From contig CAJQPN010000020.1 in NCBI GenBank assembly GCA_905480195.1, positions 124,001-188,000 of the forward strand: a stretch of DNA of 64,000 nucleotides, in the 5' to 3' direction. How positions within the stretch are numbered: position 1 is the first letter of the stretch; each line of letters starts with the position of its first letter. The translations under genes and the position numbers were made by a program. The DNA comes from an uncultured Acidimicrobiales bacterium. GTDB taxonomy: Bacteria; Actinomycetota; Acidimicrobiia; Acidimicrobiales; Aldehydirespiratoraceae. Shown piece after piece: positions 25,151-34,164 of this stretch. Under the pieces are notes generated by a model that was not told the origin of the DNA, did not search any database, and saw only the letters and a program-made list of their open reading frames with translations.

Positions 25151-25867
25151 TCACACTTCGACGAAGCGCCGCTCGGCTCGCCGATATCCGACGTGGCGCC
25201 CGTTTTCGGTGATGCCGTAACCGCAGGGGACAAAGCCCTGTGCGACGGTCAACTCCTCGAACACCGCTGTCAAAGCCAGCGCGGCCCTGTCGACGAAGAA
25301 CGCGTTGATACCGAGTGAATCGCACCCGATCAGCGCAAGATCTCGCCGAGAGGCCGCAGCGGCAAGCGCAGCCAAGCTGGCACCGAAGTAATCGTTGACC
25401 TCCCAGACAAAAGCAGGGTCGTAGGCGACCGTTAGCCGATCGGTGGGGCCGAGCGAGGCGTTGTACTCAATGACCAGAACTCGAGGAGTCAACCGCTCGT
25501 CGAGTGCGTCGAGGATCCAGTAATCGTTCGAGTCGATGTCGATCGAAATCAGGTCGGGTCGTTCGGGAACGGCATGGTCGACGAGTAGGGCATTGATGTT
25601 GTCGGCCGTGACGAAGACCTGCCGGACCCGACTGTCGGGCGGTTGATCGGCACCATCCCACCAGGTGGGAGTCCATCCGTCCTCGTCGACGAGGCGGAGC
25701 GAGTTGCATTCCGAAGGTCCGATGCCGGCGCCGAACTCAACAGCATGGCGATTCGTGGTGCCGATCAACTCGAAGAGTGCCTCGAGGATTCCGTCCTCGC
25801 CGTTCTGGGAGGTGACACGTCGCTCGTGGGCGTGGAGTTGGGCTGATGACGGTTCGGTCACAAGCAC
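25151..25867 (-). CDS. Predicted FkbM/SAM-methyltransferase-like protein of unknown function
   Basis: 238 residues. SQNGEDGILEALFELIG, VEFGAGIGPSECNSLRL and PDLISIDIDSNDYWILDAL resemble the N-terminal Rossmann part of FkbM-like methyltransferases, and GASLAALAAAASRRDLALIGCDSLGINAFFVDR resembles (in outline) a conserved tail seen in uncharacterised proteins of surface-sugar loci. No substrate can be proposed. Start is GTG 25867 or GTG 25861; either overlaps the 5' end of tgt, which reads the other way. It may have arrived with the convergent arylsulfotransferase-like gene, but codon use looks like the neighbours. Confidence 0.6.
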   Translation of the reverse strand: MLVTEPSSAQLHAHERRVTSQNGEDGILEALFELIGTTNRHAVEFGAGIGPSECNSLRLVDEDGWTPTWWDGADQPPDSRVRQVFVTADNINALLVDHAVPERPDLISIDIDSNDYWILDALDERLTPRVLVIEYNASLGPTDRLTVAYDPAFVWEVNDYFGASLAALAAAASRRDLALIGCDSLGINAFFVDRAALALTAVFEELTVAQGFVPCGYGITENGRHVGYRRAERRFVEV

Positions 25868-27018
25868 CGACGCTAGCGAGACAGGCTCTAGCCTCGGGCA
25901 TCGTGCGTGCGACCTTCACCGAGACCGCCCGAGACGGCGAGGCCCGCTGTGGGGTGGTCACCACTGCCCGTGGCACCTTCACGACTCCTCGCTTCATGCC
26001 GGTGGGCACTCGGGGCGCCATCGTTCACCTTGCAGCCGACGACATGGAGGCGCTCGGCGCCCAGGTAATCCTTGCCAACACCTACCACCTGATGCTGCGC
26101 CCGGGTACCGATGTGGTGGAAGGGCTCGGTGGTATCCACGGCATGGCCGACTGGGCCGGTCATGTTCTCACCGACTCTGGTGGCTATCAGATCTTCTCGC
26201 TCAGTCCAGAACTGAGCGACGAGGGCGCCCGCTTCAAGTCGATCTACGACGGCTCAATGCATCTGCTGTCGCCCGAGAAGGCAGCAGAGGTGCAGGCAAA
26301 GATCGGCGCTGACATCCAGATGGTGCTCGACGTGTGTCCCTCATCGGTCGCTGACCCTGACATCGTTCGTGCCGCTGTGGAGCGGACCGGGCAGTGGGCC
26401 GAACGGGGGCGCTCAGCGTTTCTCGAGCACTTCGACGCCAAGGATCGGCAGTGCCAGTTCGGCATCGTGCAGGGCGGGACCGATGAGAAGCTTCGAGAGC
26501 AGTCCGCCCGGCAGATCCTCGACATTGGCTTCGACGGCTACGCCGTCGGCGGCCTGAGTGTTGGCGAAGACCGTCAGCAGATGTTGCACGGACTCGATGC
26601 ATGCATGAGTCTCCTGCCGTCGGATCAACCGCGCTACTTCATGGGCCTCGGTGACCCGATCGGGATTGTCGAGTCGGTCGCTCGCGGTGTCGACATGTTC
26701 GACTGTGTGCTCCCGACCAGGTTGGCCCGCCACGGCACGGTTCTCACCGATGCCGGCCGATACAACCTCACCCGCGCCGAGTTTGCAACGAGTCGCGAAC
26801 CACTCGATCCGGACTGGCCCGACAGCCCGGTCGCGCGCTACTCGAAGGGCTATCTGCGGCACCTGTTGCAGACAAAGGAACCGACAGCACCGCGCCTTCT
26901 CACGCTGCACAATGTCGCCTGGATGTTGCGATTCATGGATCGTATGGCCGAGTCGATCGTGGCAGGAACCTTCGCCGACTTTCGGGCTGGCGTTCACGAG
27001 GTCTGGTTGGGCCGATAG
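25846..27018 (+). CDS. tgt: Queuine/preQ1 tRNA-guanine transglycosylase lacking the zinc cysteines
   Basis: 390-residue TGT that swaps guanine 34 of GUN tRNAs for preQ1. The barrel core is intact: RFMPVGTRGAI, LANTYHLMLRPG, LTDSGGYQIFSL with the general Asp, GIVQGG, YAVGGLSVGE and DMFDCVLPTRLARHG with the nucleophile Asp. The structural zinc site is not: where C-x-C-x-x-C is expected the protein reads WPDSPVA (residues 324-330), although the fourth ligand, His355, keeps its 26-residue spacing. ATG 25846 has GGAG 8 bases upstream; GTG 25903 would match the E. coli N-terminus but has no such site. Activity is therefore uncertain, yet the rest of the fold looks selected. Confidence 0.93.
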   Translation: MTVRSQAPTLARQALASGIVRATFTETARDGEARCGVVTTARGTFTTPRFMPVGTRGAIVHLAADDMEALGAQVILANTYHLMLRPGTDVVEGLGGIHGMADWAGHVLTDSGGYQIFSLSPELSDEGARFKSIYDGSMHLLSPEKAAEVQAKIGADIQMVLDVCPSSVADPDIVRAAVERTGQWAERGRSAFLEHFDAKDRQCQFGIVQGGTDEKLREQSARQILDIGFDGYAVGGLSVGEDRQQMLHGLDACMSLLPSDQPRYFMGLGDPIGIVESVARGVDMFDCVLPTRLARHGTVLTDAGRYNLTRAEFATSREPLDPDWPDSPVARYSKGYLRHLLQTKEPTAPRLLTLHNVAWMLRFMDRMAESIVAGTFADFRAGVHEVWLGR

Positions 27019-27030
27019 CCTCCGGAGTCC

Positions 27031-27351
27031 ATGGGAAGCATTCTCTTTCTCGGCGTCCTTCTCGGTCTGATGTACGCCGTCATGATCCGACCGCAGCAAA
27101 AACGGATGCGTGAACACCAATCACTCATCCGGTCACTGGAGGAAGGCGATGTGGTTGTCACCGCCTCTGGTGTTCACGGCGCCGTCGCTGAGGTCGAGGA
27201 GACCTTCATCTGGCTCGAAGTTGCGCCGGAGGTCGAGCTGAAGATCGACCGGGCATCCATCGCCCGCCGCCTCGAAGACTCCGGCGATGACGATGACGAT
27301 GACGTCGATGACGAGCTCGTCGACGCCGACACCACCGACGACGACGACTGA
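27031..27351 (+). CDS. yajC: Sec translocon accessory protein YajC
   Basis: 106 residues: one membrane helix (about 3-20), the conserved MIRPQQKRMREHQSLI, the GDVVVTASGVHGAV strand and then a very acidic tail of about 25 residues, mostly Asp. YajC joins SecDF in the Sec translocase, and secD and secF follow directly. TAGCCT (27016-27021) and a GGAG (27024-27027) both lie before ATG 27031. The Asp-rich tail is longer than in typical YajC. Confidence 0.92.
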   Translation: MGSILFLGVLLGLMYAVMIRPQQKRMREHQSLIRSLEEGDVVVTASGVHGAVAEVEETFIWLEVAPEVELKIDRASIARRLEDSGDDDDDDVDDELVDADTTDDDD

Positions 27352-27365
27352 ACGGCCTCTCCCCG

Positions 27366-28880
27366 GTGCGCCAACAGTTCGTGTACGTCGTCGGCATCGT
27401 CGCCATTGCCTTCGCCGGCATTGTGTACACGTTGGTGTCAGGGAATGAGCCGTTACTCGGCCTCGATCTGCAGGGCGGTGCGTCGGTGGTGCTCGAGCCC
27501 GAGCCTCTGCCCGACGGTCGAGAGATCACTGACGAATTGCTCGATCAGGCGGTCGACATCATTCGCAACCGGGTCGACGGCCTCGGGGTCCGTGAGCCCG
27601 AGGTGACCCGGCAGGGAGAGACAATTCTCGTTCAGATCCCAGGCGTCGACGACCAGCAACGAGCGATCGAATTGGTCGGCCAGACCGCCGAGCTGCGGTT
27701 TCGGCCGGTCCTCGAACAGGCAACGCAACGAGACGAGGTCGAGCACAACGCTGCCCTCGCCGTACTCGAAAGCGACGAGACCGACGCTGAGATCCGCACC
27801 CAAGCCCAGATCCTTGTCGACCGTTGGGAACTCACACCTGACGCGTCCGCCAACGAGTCGTCGGTGTTGCTGCAAAAAGACAGCGATGCCTTCACCAACC
27901 GATTTCGCCTCGGCCCCGTCCCGCTCGTGATCGACCAGGAGAGCGAGCCGGGTCAGCGCCTCACCGGGGAGACCCTCGAGTCCGCAGCCGCTCGCTTTAC
28001 GGTCCAGGGCTGGTTCGTCGCACCGACGTTTAAGCCCGGCTCGCCAGGCATCGACGACTTCAACGCACTCGCCCGCGAATGCAATGCAGGATTTGCATCG
28101 TGCCCCGGTCTTCGTATCGCGATCGAGATCGACGGTCGCATCGAGAGCGCCCCGACCGTTGGCGTCGCGCAGTTCGAGCGTGATCAGATCCAGATCACCG
28201 GTGCCTTTACCGAGGAGGAGGCGAAGGACCTCGCCCTTGCGCTCAACTTTGGTGCCCTCCCTCTCGAACTGTCACCGCAGGAGAGTCGCATCGTGAGCTC
28301 GACGCTCGGTGAAGATGCGCTGGAGGCCGGCCTGATCGCCGGTCTCATCGGTGTCGTGCTCGTCTCGATCTACCTCATTGCGTACTACCGGTATCTCGGC
28401 ATCGTGGCGATCCTGAGCCTCGTCATCTCTGGTGCCATGCTCTGGACGATCGTCGCTTGGCTTGGCGAATCTCAGGGTCTTGCCCTGACCCTCGCAGGTG
28501 TCACGGGTCTGATCGTGTCGATCGGTGTGTCCGTCGACTCCAATGTCGTGTATTTCGAACACCTCAAGGAAGATGTCAAGGGAGGTCGATCGTTGCGGTC
28601 GGCGGTCGAGCGGGCATTCCCGATCGCCTACTCGACCATCGTCAAGGCCGATGTTGCGAGCCTCATCGCCGCAGTCGTCCTGTATTGGTTGACCGTCGGG
28701 CAGGTACGGGGCTTCGCGCTGTTCCTCGGCCTCGCCACCGTGCTCGACCTGATCGCCACCTACTTCTTCATGGGCCCGGCGATTCGTATCATGGCTGCCC
28801 GCCAATCGACTTTCGCGGCCAAGCCGTCGCGGTTCGGTATTCCCAAAGCGATGCTCGCCCCCAAGGGAGGCGAATCGTGA
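27366..28880 (+). CDS. secD: Protein translocase subunit SecD
   Basis: 504 residues, RND-family membrane protein that uses the proton motive force to drive late steps of Sec export. N-terminal helix (about 5-24), LGLDLQGGASVVLEPE, a large external domain with the IIRNRVDGLGVREPEV repeat, FTEEEAKDLALALNFGALPLEL before the second helix, and a five-helix C-terminal bundle with DSNVVYFEHLKEDVKGG. GTG 27366 lies 14 bases after yajC and overlaps nothing; stop overlaps secF (GTGA). Confidence 0.96.
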   Translation: MRQQFVYVVGIVAIAFAGIVYTLVSGNEPLLGLDLQGGASVVLEPEPLPDGREITDELLDQAVDIIRNRVDGLGVREPEVTRQGETILVQIPGVDDQQRAIELVGQTAELRFRPVLEQATQRDEVEHNAALAVLESDETDAEIRTQAQILVDRWELTPDASANESSVLLQKDSDAFTNRFRLGPVPLVIDQESEPGQRLTGETLESAAARFTVQGWFVAPTFKPGSPGIDDFNALARECNAGFASCPGLRIAIEIDGRIESAPTVGVAQFERDQIQITGAFTEEEAKDLALALNFGALPLELSPQESRIVSSTLGEDALEAGLIAGLIGVVLVSIYLIAYYRYLGIVAILSLVISGAMLWTIVAWLGESQGLALTLAGVTGLIVSIGVSVDSNVVYFEHLKEDVKGGRSLRSAVERAFPIAYSTIVKADVASLIAAVVLYWLTVGQVRGFALFLGLATVLDLIATYFFMGPAIRIMAARQSTFAAKPSRFGIPKAMLAPKGGES

Positions 28881-30016
28881 ACCTGCTGCGAATGCTCTAC
28901 CGAGGTGAGCACGCCTTCGACTTCCCCGCCATGTGGAAGAAGGGCCTCGCAGTCTCGATCGCGCTCGTGGTCGTCAGTGTCGCAGCCTTCGGTATCCGAG
29001 GTCTCAATCTCGGTATCGAGTTCGACGGTGGCACGTCGTGGGAGGTGGAGGCGCCGGGCGCATCGGTCGCCGACGCACGTGCCGTCCTCGCTGGCACGGC
29101 TGCCGAGTCCGGCAAGATCCAGACGGTCGGTACCGACTCGATTCGCGTTCGGGCCGATGCAGCCCAGGAACGCGACGTCAAGGAGATCACCGCTCGCCTC
29201 GCCGAATTTGCCAGCGTCGATGCCAATGATGTCAGCGTCACCACCGTCGGACCCTCCTGGGGTGATCAGATCACGAGCAAAGCTCGCAATGCACTCCTCT
29301 GGTTCTTCGCCATCGTCGCCGTCTACATCGCGATCCGACTGGAATGGAAGATGGCTATCGGGGCGCTTGTCGCTGTGGCCCACGACATCGTGATCTCGGT
29401 CGGTGTCTACGCCGTTTTCCAGCTCGAGGTCACGCCTGCGACGGTCATCGCCTTCCTGACGATCATGGGGTACTCGCTTTACGACACGATCGTCGTGTTC
29501 GACAAGGTGCGCGAGGTCGGGGGACGGCTCACCGTTACTGGCCGCTACACCTACACCGAGATGATGAACCTGTCGCTCAATCAGGTTCTCATGCGCTCCA
29601 TCAACACTTCGATCACCTCGGTGCTCCCGGTTCTCTCGATGCTCGTGATCGGTTCGTTCTTTCTCGGCGCGCTGACCTTGCAGGAATTCGCGATTGCGCT
29701 GCTGATCGGGATCCTCGTCGGCACGTACTCGTCGATCTTCGTGGCGTCTTCCCTCGTTGCGTGGATGAAAGAGCGTGAGGAAGAACACCGACTCGTCGCG
29801 GAGAAGATTGCAGCACGCAACGACGCCACCGACGCAGGTACCCGTCGCGTGGTCGATGAAGATGTCGCGCTGGCGGGAATACCAGCCAAACGCAGTCCGT
29901 TGGCCACTCGCCCTGCCCGGGGCCAGGCGGCACAGCGCAGCGATCGCGCCGACCGCACCCAGCAGTCTGCTCGGCCCGGTCAACCTCCCAAGCCGCGGAA
30001 GAAGAAGAAGCGCTAG
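28877..30016 (+). CDS. secF: Protein translocase subunit SecF
   Basis: 379 residues, six membrane helices. NLGIEFDGGTSWEVE is the SecF signature near residues 46-60, and GYSLYDTIVVFDKVRE is the conserved helix-4 block. The last 60 residues are a disordered, strongly basic tail ending PRKKKKR, longer than in most SecF proteins and in contrast to the acidic tail of YajC. GTG 28877 overlaps the secD stop and has GGGAGG 7 bases upstream. Confidence 0.96.
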   Translation: MNLLRMLYRGEHAFDFPAMWKKGLAVSIALVVVSVAAFGIRGLNLGIEFDGGTSWEVEAPGASVADARAVLAGTAAESGKIQTVGTDSIRVRADAAQERDVKEITARLAEFASVDANDVSVTTVGPSWGDQITSKARNALLWFFAIVAVYIAIRLEWKMAIGALVAVAHDIVISVGVYAVFQLEVTPATVIAFLTIMGYSLYDTIVVFDKVREVGGRLTVTGRYTYTEMMNLSLNQVLMRSINTSITSVLPVLSMLVIGSFFLGALTLQEFAIALLIGILVGTYSSIFVASSLVAWMKEREEEHRLVAEKIAARNDATDAGTRRVVDEDVALAGIPAKRSPLATRPARGQAAQRSDRADRTQQSARPGQPPKPRKKKKR

Positions 30017-30022
30017 ACCCGG

Positions 30023-30028
30023 TACCGT
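30023..30028 (+). promoter_or_regulatory. -10-like element of apt (leaderless type)
   Basis: TACCGT ends 6 bases before ATG 30035, just after secF. Confidence 0.4.
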
Positions 30029-30034
30029 TGAGCG

Positions 30035-30568
30035 ATGGTCGACCTCACGGCGTTGATCCGAGACGTTCCCGACTTCCCCGAACCCGGGATCGTCTTTAAA
30101 GACATCATGCCGTTACTCGCGGACGCCGACAGCCTGCGAGCCGTGGTCGCCGCCTTGGCTGATCCGTGGTTCGAAGAGTCGCTCACTGCTGTCGTTGGCA
30201 TCGAGGCGCGCGGGTTCCTGCTCGGCACACCGGTGGCGATGGCCCTCGGCGTTGGGTTCATTGCCGTCCGCAAGGCGGGTAAGTTGCCCGGCCCAACCGA
30301 GCAGCAGACCTACGGGCTCGAATACGGCACTGACACCATTGAAATCCACGCAGACGCCATCTCGCCGGGCGACCATGTCCTGGTGCTTGACGACGTGCTC
30401 GCTACCGGAGGTACGGCCGCTGCGGCTGGTGCGATGGTGCAGCGTCTTGGTGCCACCGTCGCCGGATACAGCTTTCTTGTCGAACTCGGATTCCTCGGGG
30501 GTCGCGCCAGGCTCGGTGACACCCGCATCGAGCAGCTCCTGCTCGTCGACGCAGGCGCGGAGGACTGA
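30035..30568 (+). CDS. apt: Adenine phosphoribosyltransferase
   Basis: 177-residue APRT that salvages adenine to AMP using PRPP. The PRPP-binding motif is VLVLDDVLATGGTA (about 112-125); DVPDFPEPGIVFKDI and GIEARGFLLG are APRT-specific. The order secD-secF-apt-rel is standard in Actinobacteria. The gene ends 2 bases before rel. Confidence 0.96.
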   Translation: MVDLTALIRDVPDFPEPGIVFKDIMPLLADADSLRAVVAALADPWFEESLTAVVGIEARGFLLGTPVAMALGVGFIAVRKAGKLPGPTEQQTYGLEYGTDTIEIHADAISPGDHVLVLDDVLATGGTAAAAGAMVQRLGATVAGYSFLVELGFLGGRARLGDTRIEQLLLVDAGAED

Positions 30569-30570
30569 GC

Positions 30571-32814
30571 ATGGCCACCGTTACCCGCGTGCTTCCGTGG
30601 CGTCGAGCTGCGAATCGGCCGGCATCGGCGGAGATTGCCGAACTTCTCGCCGAGTTCACCAAGCACCATCCGAAGGAGGACACTGGGCTCATCGAGCGGG
30701 CGTTCGGCATCGCTGACGGAGCTCATGCAGGCCAGCGCCGGAAGTCTGGCGAGCCCTACATCCGTCATCCGGTCGCCGTCGCGACGGTCGTCGCACAGCA
30801 GGGTCTCGACGACGTCACGATCGCCGCCGCACTGCTGCACGACGCAGTGGAAGACACATCGGTCAGCCTGGAAGACCTCGAAAAAGAGTTCGACGCAGAA
30901 CTGGCGATGATCGTCGATGGCGTCACGAAGCTCGACCGTGTGCGTTACGGCTCCAAGGAGGAGCAACAGGCCGCAACGATGCGGAAGATGATCGTGGCGA
31001 TTGCGCAGGATCTGCGAGTTCTGATTATCAAGCTCTCTGACCGCCTCCACAATCTGCAGACGATCGCAGCGATGCCAGCGTTCAAGCAGGAACGCAGCGC
31101 CCGCGAGACCCTCGACGTGTACGCCCCGCTCGCCCATCGCCTCGGCATGCAGGACATGAAGATGCAGCTCGAGGATCTCTCGTTCGCGGCACTGCATCCT
31201 CGTCGCTACGCCGAAATCGACCAGATGGTCCAACAACGGGCACCGGAGCGCGACATCTATCTCGCCCAGATCTTGGGTGACGTGCAGGCCCGACTTGCTG
31301 AGCTGGGGATCCGAGCCGAGGTCGCCGGCAGGCCGAAGCACCTCTGGTCCATCTACGAAAAGATGGTCGTCAAGGGACGGAGTTTCGACGAGATCTTCGA
31401 CCTGATTGCGATCCGGGTCATCTGCGACTCTGTCCGCGACTGCTATGGCGCACTCGGTTCGATTCATGCGACGTGGAGACCGGTCCAGGGCCGCTTCAAG
31501 GACTACATCGCGATGCCCAAATTCAACCTCTACCAGTCGCTGCACACGACGGTGGTCGGACCGCAAGGCAAATCGCTCGAGGTTCAGCTCCGCACCCGGG
31601 AGATGCACGCCCGCGCCGAGTTCGGAGTCGCCGCCCATTGGGACTACAAGGACGATTCTCCGGGCGGCGACCTGGCATGGCTGAACCGGATCGTCGAATG
31701 GCAACAGGAGACCGAAGATCCATCGGAGTTCATGTCGAACCTGAAGGTCGACCTCGACCAGGACGAAGTCTTCGTTTTCACGCCGAAGGGCCGGGTCGTG
31801 GAGTTGCCTGTCGGTGCCACACCTGTCGACTTTGCATACACGATCCACACCGATGTCGGACACACCTGCATCGGTTCGAAGGTCAATGACCGACTGGTAC
31901 CTCTCGACACCAGGCTCGAGTCCGGCGACAAGGTCGAGATCCTCACGTCCAAGGTGGAGGGTGCTGGCCCTAGCCGCGACTGGCTCAAGTTTGTCGCAAG
32001 CCGTCGGGCATCAAACAAGATCAAGCAGTGGTACTCGAAGGAGCGTCGGGAAGACGCGATCGAGGAGGGGAGCGAAGACCTCATCCAGGCGCTTCGCCGC
32101 GAGGGATTACCGGCCCGACGGATCCTGAAGGAAGCCGTGTTCACCGACGTACTCGCCGCGATGAACTATGTCGATGAGGAAGCGCTCTTCGCAGCGATCG
32201 GTGAAGGGCACGTCGGGGCATCCACCGTTGCCGAGCGAATCGGACGCGAGCTCCGGGGCGAAGAAGACACGCCACCGGTGGGTGAGCGATCACGACTCCC
32301 ATCCACCGTGTCGCGCCGAACCGGTGGACGAAAGCGAGCCGCGCATCAGGTGGGCGTCCATGTCGAGGGTCTCGACGACATCATGATCCGGCTCTCGCGC
32401 TGCTGCTCGCCGGTTCCACCTGACGAAATCATCGGGTTCGTCACCCGCGGTCGCGGTGTGTCGGTGCATCGCAGCGACTGTCTAAACGGCGCCGAGCTCT
32501 CCGAGGGGCAGCCCGATCGGCTAATCGAAGTCGAGTGGGACGCCGAGCATCAGGGTTACTTCCCTACGACGATCGAGGTCCGGGCGCTCGACCGAGGCTC
32601 GCTCCTAGTCGACGTTGCAAAGGTTCTCGCTGACCATGGCCTAAACGTCACCGGCGTGTCGACCGAGACTGGCAACGACGCTGTGGCCACCATGCAGTTC
32701 GACTTTGAGTTAGCCGACGTCAGCCAGCTTGATTCGGTGCTGTCTTCTCTCTTCAACGTTGAGTCGGTCTACGAGGCCTACCGGTTGCTTCCTGGTGCGA
32801 CAAGCCCGGGTTGA
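30571..32814 (+). CDS. rel: Bifunctional (p)ppGpp synthetase/hydrolase
   Basis: 747 residues: HD hydrolase domain (His90-Asp91 in LLHDAVEDT), synthetase domain (about 215-370, with KHLWSIYEKM and FNLYQSLHTTVV), TGS domain (about 400-460, DEVFVFTPKGRVVELPVGATPVDF in outline), a conserved-cysteine region (RLSRCCSPVPPDEIIGF) and a C-terminal ACT domain. RFKD at residues 308-311 is the RXKD motif of bifunctional Rel enzymes, as opposed to EXDD of synthetase-only RelA, so this is likely the single long RSH of the organism. GGAGG 7 bases before ATG 30571, inside the end of apt, supports the start. Confidence 0.96.
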   Translation: MATVTRVLPWRRAANRPASAEIAELLAEFTKHHPKEDTGLIERAFGIADGAHAGQRRKSGEPYIRHPVAVATVVAQQGLDDVTIAAALLHDAVEDTSVSLEDLEKEFDAELAMIVDGVTKLDRVRYGSKEEQQAATMRKMIVAIAQDLRVLIIKLSDRLHNLQTIAAMPAFKQERSARETLDVYAPLAHRLGMQDMKMQLEDLSFAALHPRRYAEIDQMVQQRAPERDIYLAQILGDVQARLAELGIRAEVAGRPKHLWSIYEKMVVKGRSFDEIFDLIAIRVICDSVRDCYGALGSIHATWRPVQGRFKDYIAMPKFNLYQSLHTTVVGPQGKSLEVQLRTREMHARAEFGVAAHWDYKDDSPGGDLAWLNRIVEWQQETEDPSEFMSNLKVDLDQDEVFVFTPKGRVVELPVGATPVDFAYTIHTDVGHTCIGSKVNDRLVPLDTRLESGDKVEILTSKVEGAGPSRDWLKFVASRRASNKIKQWYSKERREDAIEEGSEDLIQALRREGLPARRILKEAVFTDVLAAMNYVDEEALFAAIGEGHVGASTVAERIGRELRGEEDTPPVGERSRLPSTVSRRTGGRKRAAHQVGVHVEGLDDIMIRLSRCCSPVPPDEIIGFVTRGRGVSVHRSDCLNGAELSEGQPDRLIEVEWDAEHQGYFPTTIEVRALDRGSLLVDVAKVLADHGLNVTGVSTETGNDAVATMQFDFELADVSQLDSVLSSLFNVESVYEAYRLLPGATSPG

Positions 32815-32844
32815 ACCCACCGTTCGCCAGCCGCCTTGCGCCGG

Positions 32845-32850
32845 TAACCT
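32845..32850 (+). promoter_or_regulatory. -10-like element of hisS (leaderless type)
   Basis: TAACCT ends 8 bases before GTG 32859. A weak -35 candidate, TTCGCC (32823-32828), is 16 bases upstream. Confidence 0.45.
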
Positions 32851-32858
32851 GACCCCTC

Positions 32859-34124
32859 GTGGCCGCACCGAACTTCCGTGCCCCCAAAGGCACTCGCGAC
32901 ATTCTTCCCCCTGAGTCGGGGCGACGCCGCGCTGCGTTGGATGCCTTTGCCGAACAAGCAGAGCTCGCCGGCTTCGGCGAGATCATGTCGCCGATCTTCG
33001 AAGACCTCGGTGTTTTCAAGCGTCTCGGCGAGTCGACGGATGTCGTCACCAAGGAGATGTTCGACTTTTTTGACAAGGGTGACCCTCCGCAGCACCTTGC
33101 GCTCCGACCCGAACTGACCGCATCGGTATGTAGGGGATTCGCCGAACATCGGCCCACACCGCCGTGGAAGGTCTGGTACGAAGGGCCACAGTTCCGGTAC
33201 GAGCAGCCTCAGGCGGGCCGATACCGGCAGTTTCACCAGGTTGGCGTCGAGACGCTTGGGACCGATGACCCTCAGGCCGATGTCGATGTCATTGCGCTCG
33301 GCTGGAACTTCTATGCCTCGCTCGGCCTCCGGCAGATCACCCTCTTGCTCAACTCGCTCGGCGACCCTTCTTGCCGTCCTGCGTACCTTGAGGCCCTCCG
33401 CAGCTACCTGACCGAGAACTACTCGTCGTTGTCGACGCAATCACGTGTCACGCTCGAGCGAAATCCGCTTCGAGTTCTCGACTCCAAGCGCCCCGAGGAC
33501 GGCGAGATCATTGCAGCTGCTCCGCTGATGGTCGACTTCCTGACCGACGAGACCCGCGATCACTTCGACGCGGTTTGCGCCGGGCTCGACCAACTTGGCA
33601 TTCCCTACGAGCTGTCGCCGCGCCTCGTACGCGGTCTCGACTACTACACCCGCACGACGTTCGAGTTCGTCGCCGATGCCCTTTCGACCGCCCAGAACGC
33701 CGTTGGTGGCGGTGGGCGCTACGACGGTCTCGTGGAAGACCTCGGTGGTCCCGCCACACCCGGTATCGGCTTTGCGCTCGGGCTCGACCGAATCCTCCTC
33801 GCCTGCGACGCCGAAAAGGTGTTCGCAACCCCGGAGCCAGTGACGAAAGTCTTCGTCGTCGACGTGACCGGTGGCAATCATGCTCTCGTCATCTGCAACT
33901 CACTGCGGACGGCCGGCATTGGCGCTGACCGGACCTACGACAGCCGTTCGATGAAAGCCCAGATGAAGGTGGCCGACCGCTCCGGCGCCCTGCTCGCTGC
34001 GATCATCGGCGAGGACGAGGTCGCCAGTGGCGAGGTCACACTCCGAGATCTTCGCGGCGAAACCGGCCAGCGACGCGTCGCCCTGGGCGATCTCGTCTCC
34101 ACCGTCGGCCGTCTCCTCCGGTAG
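32859..34124 (+). CDS. hisS: Histidyl-tRNA synthetase
   Basis: 421-residue class II enzyme. APKGTRDILPPES opens the catalytic domain, motif 2 is YEGPQFRYEQPQAGRYRQFHQ in outline, the histidine-specific LVRGLDYYTRTTFEF and GGGGRYDGL blocks follow, then motif 3 with GFALGLDRI and the C-terminal anticodon domain (about 330-421). GTG 32859 is the only start near the family N-terminus. Confidence 0.97.
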   Translation: MAAPNFRAPKGTRDILPPESGRRRAALDAFAEQAELAGFGEIMSPIFEDLGVFKRLGESTDVVTKEMFDFFDKGDPPQHLALRPELTASVCRGFAEHRPTPPWKVWYEGPQFRYEQPQAGRYRQFHQVGVETLGTDDPQADVDVIALGWNFYASLGLRQITLLLNSLGDPSCRPAYLEALRSYLTENYSSLSTQSRVTLERNPLRVLDSKRPEDGEIIAAAPLMVDFLTDETRDHFDAVCAGLDQLGIPYELSPRLVRGLDYYTRTTFEFVADALSTAQNAVGGGGRYDGLVEDLGGPATPGIGFALGLDRILLACDAEKVFATPEPVTKVFVVDVTGGNHALVICNSLRTAGIGADRTYDSRSMKAQMKVADRSGALLAAIIGEDEVASGEVTLRDLRGETGQRRVALGDLVSTVGRLLR

Positions 34125-34164
34125 TTCGTTCTGTTCGCTCCAACCAAAGAAACAACTCACCACT

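Noticed and set aside
28760-29983. 407-codon minus-strand frame opposite secF
   Set aside because: Shadow of secF; no family resemblance.
30310-31863. 517-codon open frame on the minus strand across apt and rel
   Set aside because: Pure shadow of two clear plus-strand genes.
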